Shown: piece after piece, positions 35,797-44,229 of the stretch
Position numbering within the stretch: position 1 is the stretch's first letter
Layout: every line of letters begins with the position of its first letter
Assembly (NCBI GenBank): GCA_964460665.1
Contig: CAYWSL010000008.1
Location: forward strand, 6,236 to 70,235
Reading direction: 5' to 3'
DNA: 64,000 nucleotides
Origin: K23-9 sp964460665
Lineage (GTDB): Bacteria; Planctomycetota; Planctomycetia; Pirellulales; Pirellulaceae
The notes under the pieces: generated by a model
What the model saw: the letters and a program-made list of their open reading frames with translations, nothing else
Told to the model about the DNA's origin: nothing
The model's database searches: none
Program-made: the position numbers and the translations under genes

Positions 35797-36789
35797 ATGA
35801 GTCGAACCCTAAAAAACTCCACACGAACCCTCTGTTTTTCGGTTTTCATCCTCGCTTGGCTGACGATGGCGTCAAATCCTGTTTTTGGGCAGGGTCCGGC
35901 GTTGCGAGTGCAGGTAGAGCAAGATCCTGCTGGTTGGACGGTTTATGAAGGGGACCGGGTCTTCGCCGGTTATCTGAAAAACAGCGGTGGCAAGCCGATC
36001 ATTTACCCCATTCATGGCCCCGGTGGTCACCCGATGACACGCAACTATCCCATGAAGAAAGACTACGGGAGGGAAGCGAGCGATCATGACCATCAGCGCA
36101 GCATGTGGTTCACCCACGGCGACATCAACGGTATCGATTTCTGGAAAGACGACGAAGGCTGCGGCCAAATCGTTCAGCGCAAAGGTAAAGCAGAAACGTC
36201 CGACATAGGATCCGTCGTTATCACCACCGAAAACGATTGGATTAGCCACAGCGGTGAACGACAACTTTCGGATACACGACGCTTCGAGTTCATTGTGGAT
36301 GGCAGGCGTCGATTCATCGACTGCGACATCCTGTTGAAAGCCACTGATGGTGACGTGAATTTTGGCGACACCAAAGAAGGTTCGTTCGGAATGCGAATCG
36401 CAACCTCAATGCGGGTTGATTCCAAGAAAGGTGGGCTAATCATGAACGCCAGCGGACAGATGAACAAAGACGCGTGGGGCAAAGAGTCGCCGTGGGTTGA
36501 TTACTCAGGACCCATTGATGAGTTGGTGGGCATCACGATCCACAACCATCCCAGTAGTTTCGGTTTTCCGACTCGCTGGCATGTGCGAACGTACGGATTG
36601 TTTGCAGCCAATCCGTTTGGCCGATATCACTTTAAGGGTGGAAAAAAACAAGACGGAATCGTTCTGCTTGATGGAAAGAGCATGCGACTGAACTACCGAG
36701 TCGTATTGTACATGGGCAAGTCTGACCCAAAGTTGATCAACGAAGACATGAAGGCATTTCAAAACGATCCACGTCCCACTGTTGAGTAA
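35797..36789 (+). CDS. DUF6807 (PmoA-like) family secreted protein
   Basis: From the ATG at 35797, a 330-residue exported protein (signal near MASNPVFGQ). It matches the DUF6807 family, often mislabelled as methane oxygenase PmoA, through YPIHGPGGHPMTRNYPM, SDHDHQRSMWFTHGDINGID and GSFGMRIATSMRV. The HDH and FTHG segments could bind metal or sugar. It is followed in the same direction by an SDR and a Gfo/Idh/MocA gene, consistent with sugar metabolism (inference). The gene end is duplicated: the last codons and TAA recur 17 bp later. Confidence 0.88.
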   Translation: MSRTLKNSTRTLCFSVFILAWLTMASNPVFGQGPALRVQVEQDPAGWTVYEGDRVFAGYLKNSGGKPIIYPIHGPGGHPMTRNYPMKKDYGREASDHDHQRSMWFTHGDINGIDFWKDDEGCGQIVQRKGKAETSDIGSVVITTENDWISHSGERQLSDTRRFEFIVDGRRRFIDCDILLKATDGDVNFGDTKEGSFGMRIATSMRVDSKKGGLIMNASGQMNKDAWGKESPWVDYSGPIDELVGITIHNHPSSFGFPTRWHVRTYGLFAANPFGRYHFKGGKKQDGIVLLDGKSMRLNYRVVLYMGKSDPKLINEDMKAFQNDPRPTVE

Positions 36790-36811
36790 CCCTTACTGTT
36801 GAGTAACCAGC
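36778..36811 (+). repeat. 17-bp direct repeat containing the stop codon of the DUF6807 gene
   Basis: Two copies of ACTGTTGAGTAACC (unit 17 bp, 36778-36794 and 36795-36811). The first TAA is the stop codon; the second lies 17 bp later in another frame. Confidence 0.85.
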
Positions 36812-36823
36812 GATTGCAAGCCA

Positions 36824-37645
36824 ATGAGCAAATCGACCTCGAACCTGTTTGACTTAAGCCAGCGACGTGCTTTGGTGACTGGCGGCACGCAAGGAGTCGG
36901 CGCGGAAATTGCCAAATCGATCGCGGCCGCCGGCGGTGACGTGTTGTTGGTCGGTTTAAACGATGACGACGTTGCCCAGCAAACACTTGCGGCGTGCCGC
37001 GCGTGCGGCGTGCAGGCTGACGTGATCACAGCGGACATGTCGCAGCCGCCAGCAGAATACCTGGACACATTGGTCCAGCAAGCCAACGATTCGATGCCAG
37101 GGATCGACCTGCTAGTCAACAATGCGGGCACCTATATCGATAAGCCGTTTTTGGAAATGGATTTCGATCGCTACCTCGCCACGATGCACTTGAATGTGAC
37201 CAGTGGCTTCTTTCTGACCCAAGCTTTCGCTCGTGCTTGGGTAGAAAAACGAGTCGCCGGACGCGTTCTTTTCACCGGATCGATTAACGGCTTCTTAGCC
37301 GAACCGGATCATGCCGCGTACGACACCAGCAAGGGGGCGGTCGCCGCCATGGTCCGGTCGCTTTGTGTTTCGTTGGCTCCCCATGGGATCCGCGTCAATG
37401 CGATGGCCCCAGGACTTGTACGCACTCCGCTAACCAATGTGCTGGAAACAGAACCTCGGCTGGACGCTTGGATGAAACTTCATACGCCCAATGGACGCGT
37501 GCCTGGGCCCGAAGTCTGCGGCGGGACCGCTGTGTTCCTGCTCTCTGACGCGGCGGAGCATATTCACGGGCAAACGATCTTGGTGGATGGCGGCATGAGC
37601 GTTTGGCAACAACCTGATCCACCGGATAACTGGTCCGCCGAATAA
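36824..37645 (+). CDS. Short-chain dehydrogenase/reductase (SDR)
   Basis: A 273-residue classical SDR with the NAD(P)-binding glycine motif T-G-G-T-Q-G-V-G near residue 20, LLVNNAGTY near residue 100, FTGSINGF (catalytic Ser) and Y-D-T-S-K (catalytic Tyr-x3-Lys) near residue 165, then PHGIRVNAMAPGLVRT. The C-terminus ends in a tail (PDPPDNWSAE) encoded by the start of a 16-bp repeat. The substrate is unknown; its place between DUF6807 and Gfo/Idh/MocA genes suggests a sugar or sugar-acid derivative. The start (ATG at 36824) directly precedes the expected beta strand. Confidence 0.9.
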   Translation: MSKSTSNLFDLSQRRALVTGGTQGVGAEIAKSIAAAGGDVLLVGLNDDDVAQQTLAACRACGVQADVITADMSQPPAEYLDTLVQQANDSMPGIDLLVNNAGTYIDKPFLEMDFDRYLATMHLNVTSGFFLTQAFARAWVEKRVAGRVLFTGSINGFLAEPDHAAYDTSKGAVAAMVRSLCVSLAPHGIRVNAMAPGLVRTPLTNVLETEPRLDAWMKLHTPNGRVPGPEVCGGTAVFLLSDAAEHIHGQTILVDGGMSVWQQPDPPDNWSAE

Positions 37646-37856
37646 CTGNNNNNNNNNNNNNNNNNNNNNNNNNNNNNNNNNNNNNNNNNNNNNNNNNNNN
37701 NNNNNNNNNNNNNNNNNNNNNNNNNNNNNNNNNNNNNNNNNNNNNNNNCATGAGCGTTTGGCAACAACCTGATCCACCGGATAACTGGTCCGCCGAATAA
37801 CTGCCCCGCCGAATAACTGGTCCGCCGAATAACTGCCCCGCCGGATAACTGCCTAA
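37594..37856 (+). repeat. 16-bp tandem repeat and 100-N gap with duplicated 55-bp flanks at the SDR gene end
   Basis: The 55 bp ending at 37648 recur exactly at 37749-37803. Units of 16 bp (CCGCCGAATAACTGG type, alternating GTCC and CCCC starts) begin in the SDR coding end and run about four copies after the gap, to 37853. Every unit carries TAA. The gap is most simply an assembly overlap. Confidence 0.9.
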
Positions 37857-37923
37857 GTCGTTGGTTCATGACCGAACCGTGCCCGACAAAAAAGGTTAAC
37901 GCCCTGACAAGAGAGAACGAAAG

Positions 37924-38997
37924 ATGACGAAACGCTGGCGAGTGGCAGGGATCAACTTTTCCCACATGCACATGGGCGACCTTCTGCGGCAAGTGTCCGA
38001 GCATCCCGATGCAGAACTTGTTGGGGTCTGTGACGAACAGCGATCAACGATGCAGCCCGCCATTGATGCGCTGCAAATTCCCGATGCCGCTGTCTTTACC
38101 GATTACAAAACGTGTATGGAATCGACTAACCCAGACTTGGTGATTCTGTGCCCGCCGACCGGCGAACACGCGTTGTGGGCCGAGCGGATTGCTCCCTATG
38201 GCGTGGATTTGTTTATCGAAAAACCATTCGCGGCTTCCTTGTCCGACGCGGACCGAATGATCGCAGCAGTCGAAACGTCTGGAAAGCAAATGGTGATCAA
38301 CTGGCCTATCCGCTGGGAGCCTTGTTACTACACGGCATGGCGACTGATCATGCAGGGGACGATCGGTGATGTATTCGAGGTCCATCACTACGGCGGAAAT
38401 CGAGGACCGCTGTTTCACGGCGCAGACAAAGTCGAGTTCGAGCCGAGCCCAGAAGACAAACAAAAGAGCTGGTGGTACAGCCTGGACGCTGGAGGTGGAT
38501 CGCTACGTGATTACTTGGGCTACGGAGTGACCTTTGCCACTTGGTTTAATGGAGGCCAAGTGCCAATCGAAGTGACGTCCGTTACTACTCAAGCCGCTGG
38601 GCTAGAGGTCGACGAGCACAGTATCACGGTGGCACGTTACGACAACGGGCTTTCAAAATTCGAGACGCGATGGGGGACATTCACCGATCCGTGGGTTCAC
38701 CAGCCGCAACCAAAGTGCGGTTTCGTTATCAGAGGAACCGGCGGCACGATCGCCAGCTACGACTACGAATCACACGTCAGGGTGCAAACCAAAGATCAAC
38801 CAGAAGGGTACGAACATCCTGTGGAGCAATTACCCGCTGGTGAACGCAATGGGATCGAGTACACGCTGACACGATTAGCGGCAGGGGAACCGATCGAAGG
38901 CCCACTATCGCCTTCGGTCGCGCGGATCGGACAGCAAATCATCGAAGCCGCGATCCGCAGCGCAGAAGCCAAGAAAACGATTGCCTTGGTTTCTTGA
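37924..38997 (+). CDS. Gfo/Idh/MocA-family oxidoreductase
   Basis: A 357-residue member of the glucose-fructose oxidoreductase family: a Rossmann domain (AGINFSHMHMGDLLRQ near residue 9, ELVGVCDEQ near 35, EKPFAASLSDADRM near 100) and a C-terminal alpha/beta domain (WYSLDAGGGSLRDYLGYG near 190). It would reduce or oxidise a sugar or inositol derivative with NAD(P). Neighbours are the SDR and DUF6807 genes in the same direction, separated by the repeat region. No signal peptide is visible. Confidence 0.91.
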   Translation: MTKRWRVAGINFSHMHMGDLLRQVSEHPDAELVGVCDEQRSTMQPAIDALQIPDAAVFTDYKTCMESTNPDLVILCPPTGEHALWAERIAPYGVDLFIEKPFAASLSDADRMIAAVETSGKQMVINWPIRWEPCYYTAWRLIMQGTIGDVFEVHHYGGNRGPLFHGADKVEFEPSPEDKQKSWWYSLDAGGGSLRDYLGYGVTFATWFNGGQVPIEVTSVTTQAAGLEVDEHSITVARYDNGLSKFETRWGTFTDPWVHQPQPKCGFVIRGTGGTIASYDYESHVRVQTKDQPEGYEHPVEQLPAGERNGIEYTLTRLAAGEPIEGPLSPSVARIGQQIIEAAIRSAEAKKTIALVS

Positions 38998-39031
38998 TCT
39001 GAAGTGATTTCAATGCCGGGCCAGACGTTGA

Positions 39032-40470
39032 CTACCGAACTAGCACCAAGACTTGGGCGAGTTGATCGGGGACGTCTTGGTTGGTAGACAGGGCGGGCAG
39101 TGGGCCCGTTGCCTTGAAAGGTTTCAGCTTGCCGTTGCTGACCGAACTGGCCAAGGCACCTGCCACTCGGCTTTGAAACTGCCACGATGTGTGGCGTACT
39201 TCCGTTGGATTGACTTGCTTCAGTGATTTCATAAAACGCTGAACCTTTGGAGCCGCGATCACACCGAACTTAACGGATTCGACTCTGTCAGTGTCAGCTG
39301 CCAAAGACTGCTGCAAGTAGTCCGTCTTCTTGGACGGTACTTCCAAGTACAGCACTTGCACACCACGATCACTCGCCTCGATCGTTTGCGACAAGATCCC
39401 AACCAGCTGATCACTGACGACCTTTTCTTCCGCTGGCCTAATCTGACAATTCTGCATTAATTCGCGGACGACGCCTGATAGCCGGCCAGCTTCGGTTAGC
39501 TTGACTTCTATCACAGGCAGCAAGCCCAGGCCGCTAATCGCACTCAGCGCCTCAGCGTCACTGACGACTTCGCCGTTGAGGATGCGTTCCTCAATCGCTT
39601 TCAGCCGCTTGTTTGCATCGACCACTGAAATAGATGCTTCTGCTATCGATTGCAATGTAGCAGCGTTTGGGCTTTCGAGACCATTAGTAGCTGGCGCACG
39701 ATCAGCAGCCACAGCAACTTTCGGTTCCTGCGTCGTGTTTGGCGTCGTGTTTGGCGTCGTGTTTGGCGTCGTGTTTAGCAACGCNNNNNNNNNNNNNNNN
39801 NNNNNNNNNNNNNNNNNNNNNNNNNNNNNNNNNNNNNNNNNNNNNNNNNNNNNNNNNNNNNNNNNNNNNNNNNNNNNNNNNNNNGCGTCGTGTTTGGCGT
39901 CGTGTTTGGCGTCGTGTTTGGCGTCGTGTTTAGCAACGCGTTTGGCGATACCGTGTCAGCGTCGGCATCCGCAATCGCAGTGACATCGGGACTTGAATCC
40001 AGCAGCCCATTGGGCGAAAAGGTTGCACCTGGCTGAGCGTCAGCCACTGAAGGAACCACGGTGGCTGGCTGCTCAGGTTTCAAAACCACAATCGCAACAG
40101 CGATCGATGCAGCCAACGCAACCAAACCGCTTGCGATGCGTCCCCAAGGAACACGTCGCGTCGTTGTTTCGGTACTCGGCTGTTCAGCCAATCGAATCAG
40201 CGGATGGCTCTCATCCAAGCCTTCGCTACGTGCCCGCTCGATTGCGGCAGATAGAACTCGATCGGAAAAGCGGCCGTCCAGTTTGGTGGATTCATCGATC
40301 CGCGTAATTTCTCTTAGAGTGCACTGAATGTCTTGCAGTTCACCTAGCTCTTGGGCAACCTGAGGGTCGTCGCGCATGAGTTGGTCGATTTGCGTTTGCT
40401 CGTCACCGCTGAGCGTACCATCCAGGTACCCACTTAGCAGTTGATCAAGGCTATCTCTTGGTATAGACAT
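39032..40470 (-). CDS. Anti-sigma-like membrane protein, artificially split by an assembly gap
   Basis: Two frames, 40470 to the gap and the gap to 39032, meet in the same NTTP repeat (12 bp, about four copies). The identical 55-bp flanks (39730-39784 and 39885-39939) mean that removing the Ns plus one flank restores one continuous frame. The N-terminal part (SLDQLLSGYLDGTLSGDEQ) resembles anti-sigma-factor starts, without an HxxxCxxC zinc motif. A transmembrane helix (IASGLVALAASIAVAIVVL) lies near residue 115, then a disordered linker, then an extracytoplasmic domain ending in VLVLVR. The ECF factor at 30.6-31.2 kb is not adjacent, so its partner is unknown. Confidence 0.8.
39730..39939 (-). 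repeat. 12-bp coding repeat (NTTP) with a 100-N gap and duplicated 55-bp flanks
   Basis: The repeat GGCGTCGTGTTT encodes N-T-T-P on the minus strand. The 55 bp flanking the Ns (gap 39785-39884) are identical on both sides, indicating a contig overlap and not unknown sequence. Confidence 0.92.
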
Positions 40471-40873
40471 CGTTTTGTACGGTTTGCCACACGTGGCGGC
40501 CTGGTGTCGCAGGGCTCAATTACGGGCTCATACGAGCGAGGACTGGCGCCTACTTGAAGTTCTCATATCGCTCATCCCTCTATCAAGTGAGGGACCCCGG
40601 AAAACTCCGCGAAGCGATATCATACGGTAAACAGCTGGCATCATTGCCGGCTGCAGGGTTGGGATGCATGGGTACCCGGTAAAGTTCCCGAATACCAACG
40701 AAACGCCCCCCGAATTGGGAAAAATTGCGAGTTTTCCAAGGGTTGGGGCCGTAGAAGTCAGGTTTTTGTGAGGGATAGCGGGCTTGAGAGTCGATTCGGG
40801 CAATCTAACCACGTTCTACCCCCATGCTTTCTCGCCCGTGTTCCTCTTCTACTTCTTCCATCGATCGGCCTGA
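40471..40873. other. Intergenic region with a nested inverted repeat
   Basis: Between the divergent anti-sigma-like and methyltransferase genes. An outer 8-bp pair ATATCGCT/AGCGATAT (40564-40571 and 40612-40619) encloses an inner CCCTC/GAGGG stem (40575-40579 and 40588-40592). It lies in the leader of the anti-sigma-like gene and could be a structured RNA or operator. Open frames across the region look non-coding. Confidence 0.45.
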
Positions 40874-41722
40874 ATGAATCACGACCAAATTTTGAAGGCG
40901 AACCGGCAGGTTTACAACGCGATGGCTGCTGACAAGGCTCCCCTGTGCCGGCCGGCCAAAGACAGCGAACTGGCAGATCCGCTGGCGACGATCGATCCCG
41001 CTGGTTGGCTGGGCACATCGATAGCCGGTGCAAACGTCCTGTGCTTGGCGGCCGGCGGGGGCCGCCAAAGTTCGCTGTATGCAGCGGCTGGGGCGAACGT
41101 CACCGTCGTTGACCTCAGCAGCGCCATGCTGGAACTTGACCGACAAGTCGCTAGCGAACGTGGGTTCCCGCTGCGACTGTTCGAGACGTCGATGGAAGAC
41201 CTATCGGCACTGCGTGACGGCGAGTTTGATCTGGTCATTCATCCCGTCAGTACTTGCTACATTCCGGATGTGCGCCCGGTTTTTGAAGAAGTCGCACGAG
41301 TGCTTCGCGGCGATGGCTTGTACATCAGCCAACACAAACAACCGACAAGCTTGCAGGCGTCCATCGATCGCGACAGCCAGGGCTATCGTCTGCAGCACAA
41401 GTACTACCACAGTTCACCCGTTCCACCGCCCGCCACAACGTCCAAGTCGGCGCAGCGGCTACGTGAACGCGGCGCAGTTGAATTCCTGCACCGCTGGGAG
41501 CAGTTAGTAGGGCTGATGTGCCGAGCAGGTTTTTTGATCGAAGACTTGGTCGAACCGATGCACGCGCAGAAAGATGCGGCCGTAGGTTCATTCGCCGACC
41601 GCGCAGCCTACGTCGCACCGTATGTGCGAATCAAAGCAAGAAGAAAAGCAAACGCATCGCAGCGCGATGGCAATCAGAAGTCCACCGGAGACGGCTCGAA
41701 CCAGCTGTGGCTGCCAAGCTAA
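40874..41722 (+). CDS. SAM-dependent methyltransferase
   Basis: A 282-residue class I methyltransferase. The SAM-binding region is NVLCLAAGGGRQSSLYAAAG near residue 57, followed by VTVVDLSSAMLELDR (acidic loop) and FDLVIHPVSTCYIP (motif III-like). The C-terminal 100 residues include a charged insert and a basic tail. The substrate is unknown; the family includes many small-molecule methylases. It sits alone and is not co-oriented with a recognisable pathway. Confidence 0.87.
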   Translation: MNHDQILKANRQVYNAMAADKAPLCRPAKDSELADPLATIDPAGWLGTSIAGANVLCLAAGGGRQSSLYAAAGANVTVVDLSSAMLELDRQVASERGFPLRLFETSMEDLSALRDGEFDLVIHPVSTCYIPDVRPVFEEVARVLRGDGLYISQHKQPTSLQASIDRDSQGYRLQHKYYHSSPVPPPATTSKSAQRLRERGAVEFLHRWEQLVGLMCRAGFLIEDLVEPMHAQKDAAVGSFADRAAYVAPYVRIKARRKANASQRDGNQKSTGDGSNQLWLPS

Positions 41723-41740
41723 AAATCGTAGGCCAGGACA

Positions 41741-41774
41741 AAGTCCAGTACAGCGCCAAGTCCAGTACAGCGCC
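41741..41774 (+). repeat. 17-bp perfect tandem duplication downstream of the methyltransferase
   Basis: AAGTCCAGTACAGCGCC occurs twice in tandem, 18 bp after the TAA stop. It resembles the gene-end duplications elsewhere in the window but does not itself contain the stop. Further short repeats of TACTCGTACTC follow near 41815-41855. Confidence 0.85.
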
Positions 41775-41969
41775 ACTTTGAATTGCAAACGCAACTTTCG
41801 CAGTGTTTTCTGATCGTACTCGTACTCAGGCGTTTCGCCGGTACTCGTACTCCTACTCGATGCCACGGTTTCACCAACGAGATCGAGTACGAAAGCCGTG
41901 AACTTTATTTCTACAGACCAACCACGCTGAGGTGATGATTAAGAATCGACTTAAACTGGCGCTGTGCAG

Positions 41970-42362
41970 TTAGAACTTGCCGGGCAGAACTGGCAAGGTC
42001 GTTGCGGTGGCATCGGGTTCTGCTGTGACGGTCCACTGTGTGCCGTTTAGCGAATAGTCGATGCGGTACAGAACCGTTCCCGAGGATTCGGTATGGCTGT
42101 ACTGATAGGAAACTGGCGGGGATGGTTCGCTGACTTCAAGTCGCTGGCAGGCGACGGCGAGTACCGAAACCGGGCCGGCTTGGTAGACTTCGCTGCGGAT
42201 GCGTGCTTGTTCGACTCGCAGCGCCGCGTTCAGGTTTCGCTGATGCAAAGCCACGAAGGCACTGGACGTCAAAATGATCATCATCACCAACAACATGGCG
42301 TAGCCACGACGCTGACGTGCGCGATTGCGAGCAGGTCGTTTCTTGTCTTCACATTGGCTCAT
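41970..42362 (-). CDS. Pseudopilin-like protein, GspK/PilX-type position
   Basis: A 130-residue protein starting with a basic stretch (RPARNRARQRRGYA) followed by a hydrophobic helix MLLVMMIILTSSAFVALHQR, like a prepilin leader in which the Glu-5 region is weak. It is the last gene of the secretion operon and overlaps the preceding pseudopilin by 4 bp (ATGA). The remainder is a short beta-rich segment. It would be a minor pseudopilin at the tip of a type II-like pseudopilus (inference). Confidence 0.72.
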   Translation of the reverse strand: MSQCEDKKRPARNRARQRRGYAMLLVMMIILTSSAFVALHQRNLNAALRVEQARIRSEVYQAGPVSVLAVACQRLEVSEPSPPVSYQYSHTESSGTVLYRIDYSLNGTQWTVTAEPDATATTLPVLPGKF

Positions 42363-42910
42363 AACACATCCGATACCAAGAACGTGTAGGTGGTTGCGAA
42401 GTCGCCGGCGACGAAGTCCAGCGAAATCGTGATTTCGTCACCGCCTAGCACAAATTCAACATCGTCAACGTGACGCGCGACGGTGTACTGAGCACCAGAT
42501 AGTGCGTCGGTGCGGACAAGCTGGTTATTGGATAGCGAATATGTCACCACGCGATCCGGTGCGATCCAGTCTGCCGAGGCGTCTTTGTCTGCGTCGAAAC
42601 AGAGGCGTAGTTCAGTCGGACTGGGAATCAGTCTTCCGACCAATCGCCATTGGTCACGGTCACCGGTGTGTTCTTCTGGACAAGTGCCAGAAAAATCACG
42701 GCGGATCGATTCGATCGCCAAGCGGGCTTCGGCGGCAACTTGTGTTTCGACAATGTTCCCAGCCATGCCTCGGGCCATGTCAACAGCAACCGATGCGGCC
42801 AGGACGACGATTGCCGCCGCCATCATCGAAGCCACGGTGACTTCAAGCAAACTGAAGCCCCGTCGCACTGATGAACGACGAGAGATGTTTTTTGCTGGTT
42901 CGTTGATCAC
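42359..42910 (-). CDS. Pseudopilin with N-terminal methylation motif
   Basis: A 183-residue protein with the prepilin motif RRGFSLLEVTV near residue 17 (cleavage after Gly, Glu at +5) followed by the transmembrane helix VASMMAAAIVVLAASVAVDM. The globular part has a repeated beta pattern (DFSGTCPEEH, two cysteines not otherwise seen). It overlaps its neighbours by 4 bp on both sides. GspJ- or GspI-like role is inferred from position. Confidence 0.82.
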   Translation of the reverse strand: MINEPAKNISRRSSVRRGFSLLEVTVASMMAAAIVVLAASVAVDMARGMAGNIVETQVAAEARLAIESIRRDFSGTCPEEHTGDRDQWRLVGRLIPSPTELRLCFDADKDASADWIAPDRVVTYSLSNNQLVRTDALSGAQYTVARHVDDVEFVLGGDEITISLDFVAGDFATTYTFLVSDVL

Positions 42911-43686
42911 GGAGCGGCCTCCAGGACAACGGTTGCACCACCGCTGGCTGATTCCGACAGCGATACCAGTTCAAGTGACTTTCGCGGACGAACCCAAATG
43001 GCGTCGGCAATAATAAAACTGACACTGCCGGGCCCATCATTCAGTTGCACACTAAGGCTGCCGTTGGTGACCGTATAAACCCCCAGGCTGTCCCAGGGAC
43101 GAGACAGGTGTGTTTCGTCACTTGGTGAAATGGCCTGGTTCATCAACTGTGAATCCAGCAACACATTGCCGTCATAGATTTCACACTCGACTGCTGTACC
43201 GTTAGAACTGAAGTGCGGATACGTGATCAACACTTCGTAGTCGCCATTGGGTACAGCCGCGTTGAACCGAGCATAGGACCCCACCATACCAGTCGAACGA
43301 TGGAAGTGTGCGGATGGCCCGTGACGGCTAAGCGGAGTCCACTTCGACCAGGGAAGCGGGTCGGTAGCTGCCTGTACAAATTGGACGCTAGGATCCTCGT
43401 TATCGATGATCAATGATGTCGTCGCAGTTGGGGCTACTTGGGCAGGCGGCACTAACACTGAATCGATCGACGCGTAAACACCCAGCTTACGTTCCCATGG
43501 AGAAGTCGCTTGGTTGATCGCGGCAACATCATCAGGCGGAAGCGTTTCGGCCAGTCGGATCGATTGACGCGTTTGTACGACCGACATGGAGTACAACCCG
43601 CTTATACCAAGCGCCAGCATCACCATCGCGACTTGGATTTCCAAGTACGTGGCGCCACGGCGACGGAAAAAGCGATGGTTTGTCAT
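42907..43686 (-). CDS. Pseudopilin with golvesin-like C-terminal domain
   Basis: From the ATG at 43686 the protein is 259 residues. RRRGATYLEIQVAMVMLALGI near residue 7 is a prepilin-like N-terminus with Glu at +5. The region from about residue 115 (GSYARFNAAVPNGDYEVLITYP) to SFIIADAIWVRPRK near 235 resembles golvesin/xly-type beta-sandwich domains known from planctomycete surface proteins, though this assignment is by eye. Its large size is atypical for a minor pseudopilin. It lies between the GspG-like and the smaller pseudopilin gene. Confidence 0.72.
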   Translation of the reverse strand: MTNHRFFRRRGATYLEIQVAMVMLALGISGLYSMSVVQTRQSIRLAETLPPDDVAAINQATSPWERKLGVYASIDSVLVPPAQVAPTATTSLIIDNEDPSVQFVQAATDPLPWSKWTPLSRHGPSAHFHRSTGMVGSYARFNAAVPNGDYEVLITYPHFSSNGTAVECEIYDGNVLLDSQLMNQAISPSDETHLSRPWDSLGVYTVTNGSLSVQLNDGPGSVSFIIADAIWVRPRKSLELVSLSESASGGATVVLEAAP

Positions 43687-43719
43687 GACTTCGTTATGCA
43701 ATTTGCGGTTATATGGCAA

Positions 43720-44229
43720 TCAAAACGACGGGGTCAAAATCGGTATCGACCCATCAATCAGACTTGGGTTGCCTTGAACCGTGCCGGTGATGGCCCCCGT
43801 TTCGTCGATCTGAAAGCTGCCCTGCCAAGCTCCGCTGTAAACCGGTGTTCCGAGATTGTCGAAGGAGCGGCGCGTTGCGGTGGCTTGAAATGCCTGGGCA
43901 TCGGCGCTAGCGATCACGTATTCGTATCGCGGCGCGGTGTTATTTAAGTCACCATCGATCAAACCTTCGTCGATCAACGATTGCAGGTCGGTCGCGTAGG
44001 TGCGATTTTCTAGCCAGTAGAATCGCTGTGCGGTGTTGATCATTCGCAATCCGGCCGAAGCCATGTCGGCGTGCGACTGTTCCATGGATTGCCGAACGCT
44101 GGGTGCCACAAAGGAAACCAGCACCGCCAAAATGGTCATCGTCACGACGACTTCGATCAGCGAAAATGCTTTCCGCGATCGACGCCCAGCTGAGACAAGC
44201 GTATGCATATGTTTGTTGGGAAAGATCAA
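43720..44229 (-). CDS. GspG/GspH-like pseudopilin
   Basis: A 169-residue protein with the prepilin motif RKAFSLIEVVVTMTILAVLVSF near residue 20. The residues after the helix (HADMASAGLRMINTAQRFYWLENRTYATDLQSLIDEGLI) are typical of GspG-like pseudopilins, where the processed peptide begins with the Phe-Ser-Leu-Ile-Glu consensus. It overlaps gspF by 4 bp, so translation is probably coupled. Confidence 0.82.
   Translation of the reverse strand: MIFPNKHMHTLVSAGRRSRKAFSLIEVVVTMTILAVLVSFVAPSVRQSMEQSHADMASAGLRMINTAQRFYWLENRTYATDLQSLIDEGLIDGDLNNTAPRYEYVIASADAQAFQATATRRSFDNLGTPVYSGAWQGSFQIDETGAITGTVQGNPSLIDGSIPILTPSF

Noticed and set aside
37924..38997. Signal peptide on the Gfo/Idh/MocA protein
   Set aside because: The N-terminus begins directly with the Rossmann fold; there is no hydrophobic leader.
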